Assembly: GCA_021789565.1 (NCBI GenBank)
Contig: JAJYJL010000682.1
Location: 1 to 5,467 of the forward strand
DNA from: Acidobacteriota bacterium
GTDB lineage: Bacteria; Acidobacteriota; Terriglobia; UBA7540
Direction: 5' to 3'
Length of the DNA: 5,467 bases
How positions within the stretch are numbered: the first letter of the stretch is position 1; each line of letters starts with the position of its first letter. Position numbers and translations under genes: made by a program. Shown here piece after piece: positions 1 through 5,467 of this stretch. A model generated the notes under the pieces. That model was given only the letters and a program-made list of their open reading frames with translations. It ran no database searches and had not been told where the DNA came from.

Positions 1-209
1 ACGCCCGCGGCGATGATGGCCAGATGTAAGCCGGCTGTGCCACTGGACACAGCTGTAGCGTGCTGCGCGCCCGTGTATTCCGCCGCGCAGACTTCAAATT
101 GGTCGATGCGGGGACCAATGCTCAGGAAAGGAGTGCTCAAGACCTCGTTAACCGCTTTAATTTCAGTCTCCCCCAGATCGGGGGAAGACATCGGAACCCG
201 GGTCAGCAC
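1..209 (-). CDS. DegT/DnrJ/EryC1/StrS aminotransferase (PglE-like), N-terminal part (3' end outside window)
   Basis: The first 69 codons of a PLP-dependent sugar aminotransferase, cut by the left edge; full members have about 370-400 residues. Starting from GTG 209 the protein reads through RVPMSSPDLGETEI (4-17), LSTPFLSIGPRIDQFE (24-39), YTGAQHATAVSSGTAGLHLA (45-64). The last segment is the SGT(A)GLHLA loop that holds the PLP phosphate in this family. These enzymes transfer an amino group from glutamate to a 4-keto (or 3-keto) sugar nucleotide in the cytoplasm; the LSIGPxIxxFE and SSGTAGLHLA forms resemble PglE/perosamine-synthase relatives. The catalytic lysine is out of view. GTG 209 overlaps the HAD stop by 7 bp and keeps the conserved V-P before SSPD. 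ATG 191 is an alternative start but would remove those residues and has no Shine-Dalgarno. A weak GAGG lies about 13 nt before GTG. Confidence 0.9.
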   Translation of the reverse strand, partial: MLTRVPMSSPDLGETEIKAVNEVLSTPFLSIGPRIDQFEVCAAEYTGAQHATAVSSGTAGLHLAIIAAG

Positions 210-901
210 TGGGTGAGGTTATCCTCTATTAGAATCTTTTCCAGGTCTGCAAGAGATGTGATCGTGAAGTCAGGAGCATGCTGGGGCGTGGGGGGAGCCG
301 ATTGGGCATACTCGCCTTCCGGCCTGTGCACGCGTATCGTCGACATGCCGATCTGCCGAGCACCCAGAAAATCCTTGAGCGGGTTGTCGGCCACATAAAC
401 CGCGCTCCGAGGCACTGTACGTAATCGCTGCAAGATGGCTTTGAACGCAACAATGCTTGGTTTCCAAGCGCTACGTCCCCATTCGTCTGACAGAGCAATG
501 GCATCAAAGTAACCGACAAGGCCCAGAGCCTTTAGTTTTTTTTGTTGCACTCCTATGTAGCCATCGCTCAACAGGCCCAACCTGAAGGTGTGACGTAGGT
601 TTTCGAGCAGGGCAGGCACTTCGGGGAACGGTGTCAACAACGGCTCATGGTCACGGTAGATGTGCACCAATTGCGGAATATTCGAGTCATCAAGGTTATG
701 CATGGCCAGCCATTGATTGAAAGTGTTTCCCCGAATGCCCATTCGGAATAGGCGTTCGAGTTCCGCGGACCCCTTGGCGAAGGGTATTCCCAGTTGGGTC
801 GCTGCCCAAGAAGCAACGGCACGGAATCCGCTGAGAACGTACTCACGTTCCGGGTAGAGAGTGTCATCGAGATCAAATACGATGGCTTGCCACTTGACCA
901 A
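203..901 (-). CDS. HAD superfamily hydrolase (HAD-IA, phosphatase-like)
   Basis: A 232-residue protein with all four HAD motifs: motif I FDLDDTLY (9-16; nucleophile D10, acid/base D12), motif II LLSDG (110-114; S112), motif III WKPS (146-149; K147) and motif IV VADNPLKDF (170-178; D172 and D177). The helical segment between motifs I and II (about 17-100) is a C1-type cap, as in YjjG-like or phosphoglycolate-phosphatase-like members. A complete catalytic set argues for an active phosphatase, but the substrate is not readable. Position suggests a phosphorylated intermediate or by-product of the ATP-grasp/aminotransferase branch (inference). TTG start with GAAGG 5 nt upstream; the frame is closed by TGA at 914-916, so only a CTG at 913 would be an alternative. 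It overlaps the ATP-grasp gene by 29 bp. An A8 run on the coding strand encodes part of QQKKLK (119-124). Confidence 0.92.
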   Translation of the reverse strand: MVKWQAIVFDLDDTLYPEREYVLSGFRAVASWAATQLGIPFAKGSAELERLFRMGIRGNTFNQWLAMHNLDDSNIPQLVHIYRDHEPLLTPFPEVPALLENLRHTFRLGLLSDGYIGVQQKKLKALGLVGYFDAIALSDEWGRSAWKPSIVAFKAILQRLRTVPRSAVYVADNPLKDFLGARQIGMSTIRVHRPEGEYAQSAPPTPQHAPDFTITSLADLEKILIEDNLTQC

Positions 902-1886
902 GGTCGCCTTCAGTCAGGAAATATGAGGAGTCGAAACGGGTCAGGTACAATCCAGTCTGGTAAGCCCCCAACGGTGGGATGTCGGTGGCTATGCCGGCCG
1001 CCTTTGCAAGAAGATATCGCGGCGAGTCGACCCCGGCTGCGATGCCAAGCGGCACACCGCCGCCGAGCCGGGCGTTGATCTCGGTGAAATAAGGGGCGTT
1101 CTCTTTTATCATACACTGGACCGTGATAGGGCCAACCGCGGGCAATGCCTTCGCAGCTCTCACGCAAGCATCTGTGATGCTCTGATCGTGAATAGTGACC
1201 CCTTTGGCCACCTCGCCCCACCGAACCTCAATGCGACGGCGCGATATTACGGCAAGTATGTCTCCGTCGAGATCGCAGATCACATCGTTGGTTATCTCCG
1301 GGCCGGGCATCCACTCCTGGACAACAGGATCGGGAACGTAGTCCAGGAAGAACTGCAACTCTCTCGGATTCGACACACGGTAGGTGCTCTTGGCCGCGCT
1401 TCCTCGGCGCGGCTTGATAAAGAGGGGGTAGTGGATGTGATCCAGGTCCAGGTCCGGTGGCAGCCAGGATTTGGGCGTAGTAATGCCCAAGCTTTGAAAG
1501 AACTGACTTGTGAGCCATTTGTCATTGGCAATCGCTGCTGCTTTAAGCGGTACGACGGCCAGGCGAGCGCCCGTCGCTTCGAGGAGGTCCCGGTGTTCCG
1601 CCAAGACGGGAACGTCTGGATCAATCAAGGGGAAGATGACGCTGATTCGCTCTCGTCGGCAGATCTCTACCAGAGTAGGGATGTACTCTGGAGCGGAGAT
1701 GCGGGGAACGATGTGGGGACGATCAGCTCTTCGCAACGCGGGCGCCAGCGGGTCAGTGTCAAGAGCGACGATATTCCCCTGCAAGCCCAGCGATGCGTAG
1801 GCTCGGCGGAAGGCAATGAGTAACTCCACTCTACGACCAGCACTCGTAAAGAGAATGTTGGTGTGGTCACTGACTCTTTGAACCAA
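873..1886 (-). CDS. ATP-grasp ligase (CarB/PylC-like), probable amino-sugar modifying enzyme
   Basis: A 337-residue protein with the three-part ATP-grasp layout. The pre-ATP-grasp domain starts with NILFTSAGRRVELL (10-23) and includes ALDTDP (41-46) and FPLIDPD (85-91). NDKW (121-124) opens the ATP-grasp core. The ATP-binding lysine region is FIKPRRGSAAKS (146-157), the adenine hinge QEWMPGPEITND (190-201), and the Mg-binding motif FTEINARLGGGVPLG (267-281) with E269 and N271. ATP-grasp enzymes activate a carboxylate as acyl phosphate and join it to an amine or other nucleophile; this subfamily has no function I can name. Lying between the initiating transferase and HAD/aminotransferase genes, it may acylate the amino group of a sugar nucleotide (inference). 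The TTG start is supported by GGAGGAG close upstream and by absence of any ATG or GTG before the conserved N-terminus. It overlaps the upstream gene by 20 bp. Confidence 0.9.
   Translation of the reverse strand: MVQRVSDHTNILFTSAGRRVELLIAFRRAYASLGLQGNIVALDTDPLAPALRRADRPHIVPRISAPEYIPTLVEICRRERISVIFPLIDPDVPVLAEHRDLLEATGARLAVVPLKAAAIANDKWLTSQFFQSLGITTPKSWLPPDLDLDHIHYPLFIKPRRGSAAKSTYRVSNPRELQFFLDYVPDPVVQEWMPGPEITNDVICDLDGDILAVISRRRIEVRWGEVAKGVTIHDQSITDACVRAAKALPAVGPITVQCMIKENAPYFTEINARLGGGVPLGIAAGVDSPRYLLAKAAGIATDIPPLGAYQTGLYLTRFDSSYFLTEGDLGQVASHRI
907..911 (-). promoter_or_regulatory. Shine-Dalgarno for the HAD gene
   Basis: GAAGG on the minus strand, 5 nt before the TTG at 901 and located inside the final codons of the ATP-grasp gene (EGDLG). 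It supports the TTG start and coupling of the two genes. Confidence 0.5.
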
Positions 1887-2511
1887 AAAACTCCTCCATG
1901 GTCATCTGGCCAGCGGGACTAATGCCCTCACGTGTGAAAGTCTTCCAAAGTGTTAGGAGAACGATCTTCAAGTCTAGGGCGAGGGCCTGATGGTCCACGT
2001 ACCAGACATCGAGTGCGAACTTGTCTTCCCAGGAGAGGTTGTTGCGGCCGTTAACTTGAGCCCAGCCGGTTATGCCCGGCTTGACCTCCTGACGGCGCCG
2101 CTGCTCGGGAGTGTAACGGTCGAGATAACGCATCAAGAGTGGGCGGGGTCCAACGATACTCATTTCGCCCCGGAGGACGTTAAGGAGCTCGGGTAGCTCG
2201 TCCAAACTGGTGCTGCGCAGAAATCGGCCAAAGGGGGTGAGGCGCTTTTCATCTGGCAATAGGTCGCCTTGGGCATCGCAGGTTTCTGCCATCGTGCGGA
2301 ATTTGTATAGAACGAAAGGCTTACCACGCAGACCAGGACGGCGCTGGCGGAATAGGACGGGGGAGCCAAGACACACACGAACGAGAGCCGCCAACGAAAA
2401 GAGTAGCGGCGAGAGAACGGCTAGTGCCAGAATTGCAGCTGCCAAGTCAAAATGACGCTTGGCGAAGTAGCAATGGCGACTAGGCGTGTTAATCAGGGTG
2501 ACCTCTCGCAA
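1867..2511 (-). CDS. Polyprenyl-phosphate sugar-1-phosphate transferase (initiating, PglC-like small PGT)
   Basis: A 214-residue bacterial sugar transferase of the minimal monotopic type, like PglC, without the extra N-terminal membrane domain of WcaJ/WbaP. KRHFD (18-22) precedes one hydrophobic membrane segment (about 23-46). Then follow PVLFRQRRPG (51-60), FVLYKFRTM (66-74), TSLDELPELLNVLRGEMSIVGPRP (101-124) with the catalytic Asp-Glu pair 104-105, and KPGITGWAQVNGRN (144-157). It would move a sugar phosphate from a UDP-sugar to undecaprenyl phosphate at the inner membrane, starting the repeat unit. The sugar cannot be read from sequence; the aminotransferase downstream suggests a 4-amino or 2,4-diamino 6-deoxy sugar. 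The start is uncertain. TTG 2511 overlaps the glycosyltransferase by 23 bp and has no Shine-Dalgarno, while CTG 2496 has GAGAGG 5 nt upstream and would shorten the protein by five residues. No ATG or GTG is available before the conserved region. Confidence 0.94.
   Translation of the reverse strand: MREVTLINTPSRHCYFAKRHFDLAAAILALAVLSPLLFSLAALVRVCLGSPVLFRQRRPGLRGKPFVLYKFRTMAETCDAQGDLLPDEKRLTPFGRFLRSTSLDELPELLNVLRGEMSIVGPRPLLMRYLDRYTPEQRRRQEVKPGITGWAQVNGRNNLSWEDKFALDVWYVDHQALALDLKIVLLTLWKTFTREGISPAGQMTMEEFFGSKSQ
1891..1897 (-). promoter_or_regulatory. Strong Shine-Dalgarno that fixes the TTG start of the ATP-grasp gene
   Basis: GGAGGAG on the minus strand, lying within the last codons of the sugar transferase (MEEFFG). 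Its GGAGG core is 6 nt from the TTG at 1886. It decides the start, since the frame has no ATG or GTG there, and implies translational coupling to the upstream gene. Confidence 0.7.
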
Positions 2512-3043
2512 ATGATTCGCCCGGTTGGCTCTGCCCGCGACCGCCTGCGAGTGCGGCGAAAATCCTCTCGAAGCGTGCGATGCCGGATCCCATACTCAGT
2601 TCACGCTTGTAGAAATCATATCCCCGATCTCCCATGGCTGACCTCTCAGCCTCTGGCATCTCGAACAGGCGAATCGCCGCTTCGGATAATGCTTTCGGCT
2701 CCTCAGGAGGAACCACGATTCCGCATCCACTTTGTGTGATAAGATCGGCTGCATCCCCCCGCACGGCCATGAGAACGGGCCTGCCCACAGCCATGTAGGT
2801 TTGCGTTTTGGAAGGAATGGTGACTCGAAAAAGCGGGTCATCCTTCAAGTGAACCAAAAGTGCGTCGCTGAGCGCGAAGATAGGAGACATGTCTTCTGGA
2901 CTCTGCCGAGGCAGGAACAGGACGTTCCGCAAAGACCTTTGGGATGCCTGAGCCATTAGCCGACCTTTATCGATTCCGCCCCCGATAAAGACAAACTGAA
3001 TGAGCGGATACTGCTCCGTCAATAGAGCAGCCGCGTCAAGCAC
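2489..3043 (-). CDS. wbuB: C-terminal fragment of the interrupted WbuB-type glycosyltransferase
   Basis: Open frame in phase with the upstream fragment, following the internal TAG after LDT. The first possible restart is the GTG at 3043, which would give 184 residues. Only a weak GGA precedes it and there is no convincing Shine-Dalgarno, so efficient restart is doubtful. The fragment carries most of the nucleotide-sugar-binding domain (FVFIGGG, FLPRQSP, IPSKTQTYMAVGRPV) but lacks its first strand. It ends at TAA within the start region of the sugar transferase gene. Confidence 0.65.
   Translation of the reverse strand: MLDAAALLTEQYPLIQFVFIGGGIDKGRLMAQASQRSLRNVLFLPRQSPEDMSPIFALSDALLVHLKDDPLFRVTIPSKTQTYMAVGRPVLMAVRGDAADLITQSGCGIVVPPEEPKALSEAAIRLFEMPEAERSAMGDRGYDFYKRELSMGSGIARFERIFAALAGGRGQSQPGESFARGHPD
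2502..2507 (-). promoter_or_regulatory. Candidate Shine-Dalgarno for the sugar transferase gene
   Basis: GAGAGG on the minus strand, inside the end of the glycosyltransferase gene. It lies 5 nt before CTG 2496 and 8 nt before ATT 2493. It sits downstream of the TTG at 2511, so it would support a start a few codons inside the longest frame. Confidence 0.45.
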
Positions 3044-3052
3044 CGTATCCAG

Positions 3053-3760
3053 CTACTGAACCAGGCCCATGGTTCCAGCAAAGGTGAGGTTGAACCGGCC
3101 TGCCATACCCAGGGAAATCGCCAGCGCTTCATCTCGATTCACCCGCCTAATTTTGCTTTCATCGGACCAGTTATATACGACTGTAATTTTCCGGTCGGGA
3201 ACACCTCGTTCTACCAAACGACGTTTGAAGCCGGGTGACAACACGGTTATGTGGTCGGCGCGGCTGTAGATCCATCGGCACCAAGCGTCGATCACTGCCA
3301 AGGCAGACCTGCTGCGCAACATCCCAGAGGCAGCCACCGTGTCCGGCCAGAGGTCTTGAATATCATACACGAAGGGGCAGTGCTTGAAGGTGCTTAACGC
3401 GACTGCAGCGAGGCCAACCGTAGCGGGCGGATGATAGCAGTAAATCACGTCGGGCCGCTGAACCAAGCAGAGACCAATTGTCGCAGCGGATAGAGCAAAG
3501 CTTGCGTAGTTCGCGATGCGTCTCAACCCAGATTTGTCATGGCTGGGGTATAGCGGGACCCGGTTGATACGGATACCATCAATTACCTCGACCCGCCAAG
3601 GTCTGAGGCTGTACCCAGGGTAGAGTCGACCGCCTGGGTAGTTGGGAAACCCGGTCAGCACCTCCACCTGGTGCCCATGGTCCGCAAGCTTTTTCGCAAA
3701 GGACAGGCCTTTAACCGCAGGTTCGGGGTCAAAGAATTGACCGAGAAGAAGGATTCGCAT
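3053..3760 (-). CDS. wbuB: N-terminal fragment of the interrupted WbuB-type glycosyltransferase
   Basis: This is the piece actually translated if TAG is read as stop: 235 residues, ending in GTMGLVQ. It holds the whole acceptor-side Rossmann domain and only the first strand and loop of the donor-binding domain. A GT-B enzyme needs both domains, because the active site lies in the cleft between them, so this product alone should be inactive. Confidence 0.8.
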   Translation of the reverse strand: MRILLLGQFFDPEPAVKGLSFAKKLADHGHQVEVLTGFPNYPGGRLYPGYSLRPWRVEVIDGIRINRVPLYPSHDKSGLRRIANYASFALSAATIGLCLVQRPDVIYCYHPPATVGLAAVALSTFKHCPFVYDIQDLWPDTVAASGMLRSRSALAVIDAWCRWIYSRADHITVLSPGFKRRLVERGVPDRKITVVYNWSDESKIRRVNRDEALAISLGMAGRFNLTFAGTMGLVQ

Positions 3761-3769
3761 GAATTACGG

Positions 3770-4906
3770 TCATCCAAGTCCAGAAGACTGCTTCTGCCAG
3801 ACAACACGGTTGATGTAGTCAGTGTAGCTCATTATGATGCGAATTACCTTTTCCGAAACATTAGGAACGTGATAGTCACCGACAATCTGCAGATGCCGCT
3901 CGCAACCTCGTGCCTGACCTCCGAGAATCGCCAACGCCTCTTGGATTCGCTTCCAATCAAGCCCTACCATCATCACCGCGCCTTCCTCCATTCCCTCTGG
4001 ACGCTCATGGGCTTGACGGATGTTCAGCGCCGGGAAATTCAAGATTGAGGACTCTTCAGTGATAGTACCGCTATCCGACAGCACGGCTCGGGCGTGTTTC
4101 TCCAAATTAACATAGTCGCTTAACCCAAAGGGCCTCATCAGCTCCACGCGAGGGGAAAGAGCAGCCCGCTCGGATTCGATTCGCTTTCGAGTACGTGGGT
4201 GCGTCGAGACAATAACGCGCAGAGAGTGGTCGCTAGCCAGATGGTTCAGGACGTTGAGAAGGTTCCGAAATTGCTCATCAGAATCAATATTCTCTTCTCG
4301 ATGTGCGCTGACCACATAGTACTCGTGCTCCGTGAGATTCATCCGTTCTAGCGCGTTCGAGGCTTCGATCTTTGCTGCGTAGTAATGGAGCACTTCATAC
4401 ATCGGGCTTCCCGTCTTGATCACTCTGTCCGGTGGTAGCCCCTCCCGAAGCAGGTACTCGCGCGAAATCGAGGAATAAGGCAAATTGATATCGCTCACAT
4501 GGTCCACGATGCGGCGGTTGATCTCTTCGGGCACTCGCATGTCGAAACAACGATTCCCGGCTTCCATGTGGAAAATAGGTATCTTGAGCCGCTTCGCCGC
4601 AATGGCCGCCAAGCAACTGTTCGTGTCGCCCAGTATCAGAACCGCATCCGGTCTGATCTCTCGCAGAACGGCATCGGACCGAGCAATTACCAAGCCAATC
4701 GTTTCCGCGGCCGTGCTTCCCACTGCATTCAGGAAATGGTCAGGGCTTCGAATCTCCAAGTCATCGAAGAAGACCTGATTCAACTCATAATCATAGTTCT
4801 GTCCCGTGTGAATGAGAGCATGCTCCAAGGTTTGGTCCAAGAGGGCCATTACTCTGGAAAGGCGGATGATCTCGGGGCGAGTACCGACGATCGTTGCTAC
4901 CTTCAT
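3770..4906 (-). CDS. capG: UDP-sugar 2-epimerase, CapG/FnlC/WbjD type (WecB superfamily)
   Basis: This 378-residue protein has the usual length of non-hydrolysing UDP-GlcNAc 2-epimerases. Motifs in order are GTRPEI (8-13), LGDTNS (92-97), MEAGNRCFD (114-122), [12 protein letters not shown] (125-136), SAHREEN (200-206), STHPR (234-238), [10 protein letters not shown] (277-286) and RPEG (302-305), covering the catalytic acidic residues and the UDP-binding GT-B fold. The [17 protein letters not shown] form is, from memory of the families, typical of CapG/WbjD/FnlC rather than of WecB, which has a VEAGLRT-like motif. With a CapF gene directly upstream, the likely reaction is the C2 epimerisation that gives UDP-N-acetyl-L-fucosamine in the cytoplasm. 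ATG start; a purine-rich AAGAGAG (4914-4920), overlapping the upstream stop codon, lies 7 nt before it. A true WecB making UDP-ManNAc is the alternative, less likely in this context. Confidence 0.93.
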   Translation of the reverse strand: MKVATIVGTRPEIIRLSRVMALLDQTLEHALIHTGQNYDYELNQVFFDDLEIRSPDHFLNAVGSTAAETIGLVIARSDAVLREIRPDAVLILGDTNSCLAAIAAKRLKIPIFHMEAGNRCFDMRVPEEINRRIVDHVSDINLPYSSISREYLLREGLPPDRVIKTGSPMYEVLHYYAAKIEASNALERMNLTEHEYYVVSAHREENIDSDEQFRNLLNVLNHLASDHSLRVIVSTHPRTRKRIESERAALSPRVELMRPFGLSDYVNLEKHARAVLSDSGTITEESSILNFPALNIRQAHERPEGMEEGAVMMVGLDWKRIQEALAILGGQARGCERHLQIVGDYHVPNVSEKVIRIIMSYTDYINRVVWQKQSSGLG

Positions 4907-4918
4907 AAGAGGTCTCTC

Positions 4919-5467
4919 TTACTGGATGGCCGCTCGGTCTTGAGAAAGCACGGGCATAAAGTACGTATCCGGTTGGGCGGAATCAAACAGCTCATCTGCC
5001 CAGAATAAGGTCACCAGGTCGCACTGACCGACATTCTCGATCGAGTGCGTGTAACCGGGCGGAATATCCACCACACGAAAATCCTCGCCTCGCACCCTGT
5101 ATTCCACGATAGGTCCTCCGCGAATATGCTTGAAACGAATGATCGCTTCACCTTCCACAACCAGGAACTTTTCTGCTTTGGTGTGGTGATAATGATTGCC
5201 ACGCGTGACGCCAGGTCGAGTCCGCGATGCGAACACCTGGCCCGCTGAGGGAGATTTGATAAACTCTGCCAAGCTGCCTCTTGGGTCCCGCTTCTGGTCA
5301 AGGCCATAGACCAAGTCTTTCGGGTCTAGATAAGAAACGAATGTCCCGTAGAGGATGCGAGTGAACCGGTCGCCGAAATCGGGCATGTACAGCGTCCGGC
5401 GCAGCTCACGAAAAGAACGAATCAACTCTGCCAGCTTACCCAGTGTCACCTTGTATACAGGCACAAT
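4919..5467 (-). CDS. capF: CapF/FnlB/WbjC-type UDP-sugar epimerase-reductase, C-terminal part (5' end outside window)
   Basis: Partial gene: the frame stays open to the right edge and ends at a TAA stop, leaving 182 codons. Family members have about 370 residues, so roughly the N-terminal half, the NADPH-binding SDR domain, lies outside. What is visible is the end of that domain (VTLGKLAELIRSF), the family linker (DRFTRILYGTFVSYL) and a complete cupin domain. The cupin carries the likely metal site GNHYHHTKAEKF, about 90 residues into the fragment, and PPGYTHSIEN about 45 residues later. It ends in the family-typical ADELF...PDTYFMPV. In this family the cupin catalyses C3 epimerisation and the SDR domain reduces C4 of the 4-keto sugar nucleotide made by CapE/FnlA, in the cytoplasmic UDP-L-FucNAc pathway. 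The epimerase gene for the next step starts 12 bp downstream, which supports the assignment. The GTG at 5464 is an internal valine codon, not the start. Confidence 0.93.
   Translation of the reverse strand: MVPVYKVTLGKLAELIRSFRELRRTLYMPDFGDRFTRILYGTFVSYLDPKDLVYGLDQKRDPRGSLAEFIKSPSAGQVFASRTRPGVTRGNHYHHTKAEKFLVVEGEAIIRFKHIRGGPIVEYRVRGEDFRVVDIPPGYTHSIENVGQCDLVTLFWADELFDSAQPDTYFMPVLSQDRAAIQ

Larger units (their letters stand above)
2489..3760 (-). pseudogene. wbuB: WbuB-type GT4 glycosyltransferase (probable L-FucNAc transferase) interrupted by an in-frame TAG
   Basis: One continuous reading frame of 423 codons, normal for WbuB-like glycosyltransferases, broken only by TAG at codon 236 (3053-3055). 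The N-terminal Rossmann domain (1 to about 220) has LLGQFFDPEP (5-14), TGFPNYPGG (36-44), YDIQDLWPDT (132-141), LSPGFKRRL (174-182) and VYNWSDE (195-201). The C-terminal donor-binding domain begins at FAGTMG (227-232) and continues past the stop with FVFIGGG (256-262), FLPRQSP (282-288) and IPSKTQTYMAVGRPV (315-329). Both halves are in the same frame and retain family motifs, so there is no frameshift or other decay. WbuB-type enzymes are associated with L-FucNAc transfer to the lipid-linked intermediate on the cytoplasmic side of the membrane, matching the two upstream genes. ATG start 9 bp after the epimerase gene, with only a weak GGA upstream. Recent nonsense mutation, base-call error and amber suppression all remain possible. 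Identity is near certain; functional status is unknown. Confidence 0.85.

Noticed and set aside
167..188. C5/G5 inverted repeat with a 5-nt loop near the start of the aminotransferase gene, considered as a terminator or attenuator
   Set aside because: It encodes the conserved SSPDLGE segment, lacks a U-tract, and sits within a coding frame; the symmetry is probably accidental.
1188..1823. Plus-strand open frame of 211 codons opposite the ATP-grasp gene
   Set aside because: It lies wholly antisense to a gene with complete ATP-grasp motifs, and its translation shows no recognisable domain or motif; it is a shadow of codon bias.
3041..3060. Glycosyltransferase break considered as a frameshift or as two independent genes
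   Set aside because: Both halves are in exactly the same frame with only one TAG between them, and neither half is a complete GT-B enzyme; the restart GTG lacks a good Shine-Dalgarno.
3671..4048. Plus-strand open frame across the epimerase/glycosyltransferase junction
   Set aside because: It is antisense to two conserved coding regions and its translation resembles no protein family I know.
4907..4918. Gap between the CapF and epimerase genes considered as a promoter site
   Set aside because: Only 12 bp, taken up by ribosome-binding sequence; there is no room for a promoter except inside the coding region and none is evident.
4499..5008. Plus-strand open frame of 169 codons antisense to the epimerase and across into the CapF gene
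   Set aside because: It spans the junction of two well-supported minus-strand genes, has no recognisable motif and no Shine-Dalgarno worth noting.

Overview
The window is a 5.5 kb slice of a bacterial surface-polysaccharide (O-antigen or capsule type) biosynthesis cluster. All genes lie on the minus strand and read from right to left in one tightly packed operon. No intergenic gap exceeds 12 bp, and I see no RNA gene, mobile element, CRISPR array, promoter or terminator. Base composition is moderately GC-rich and the gene set resembles those of Gram-negative O-antigen loci, but the sequence does not fix a taxon.

In order of transcription: (1) the C-terminal part of a CapF/FnlB/WbjC-type bifunctional reductase with its cupin domain, cut by the right window edge; (2) a CapG/FnlC/WbjD-type UDP-sugar 2-epimerase; (3) a WbuB-type GT4 glycosyltransferase, complete in sequence but interrupted by one in-frame TAG codon at the start of its C-terminal Rossmann domain; (4) a small membrane-anchored sugar-phosphate transferase (polyprenyl-phosphate initiating enzyme); (5) an ATP-grasp ligase; (6) a HAD hydrolase; (7) the N-terminus of a DegT/DnrJ/EryC1/StrS (PglE-like) aminotransferase, cut by the left edge.

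Genes 1 and 2 would complete UDP-N-acetyl-L-fucosamine synthesis, with the FnlA/CapE dehydratase expected just beyond the right edge. The WbuB-like enzyme is the probable L-FucNAc transferase. The initiating transferase would place the first sugar phosphate on the lipid carrier. The ATP-grasp, HAD and aminotransferase genes look like a module making or decorating that first (amino) sugar. The ATP-grasp and HAD pair stands beside the aminotransferase, where an acetyltransferase is found in bacillosamine-type pathways. That suggests an ATP-dependent acylation of the amino sugar and is the most interesting functional hypothesis here.

The distal half of the operon is built from overlapping genes with non-ATG starts (TTG/CTG, TTG, TTG, GTG). 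Most have Shine-Dalgarno sequences embedded in the preceding gene, which points to translational coupling. The internal TAG is the only TAG stop in any gene frame of the window; the six natural stops are TGA (four) or TAA (two).
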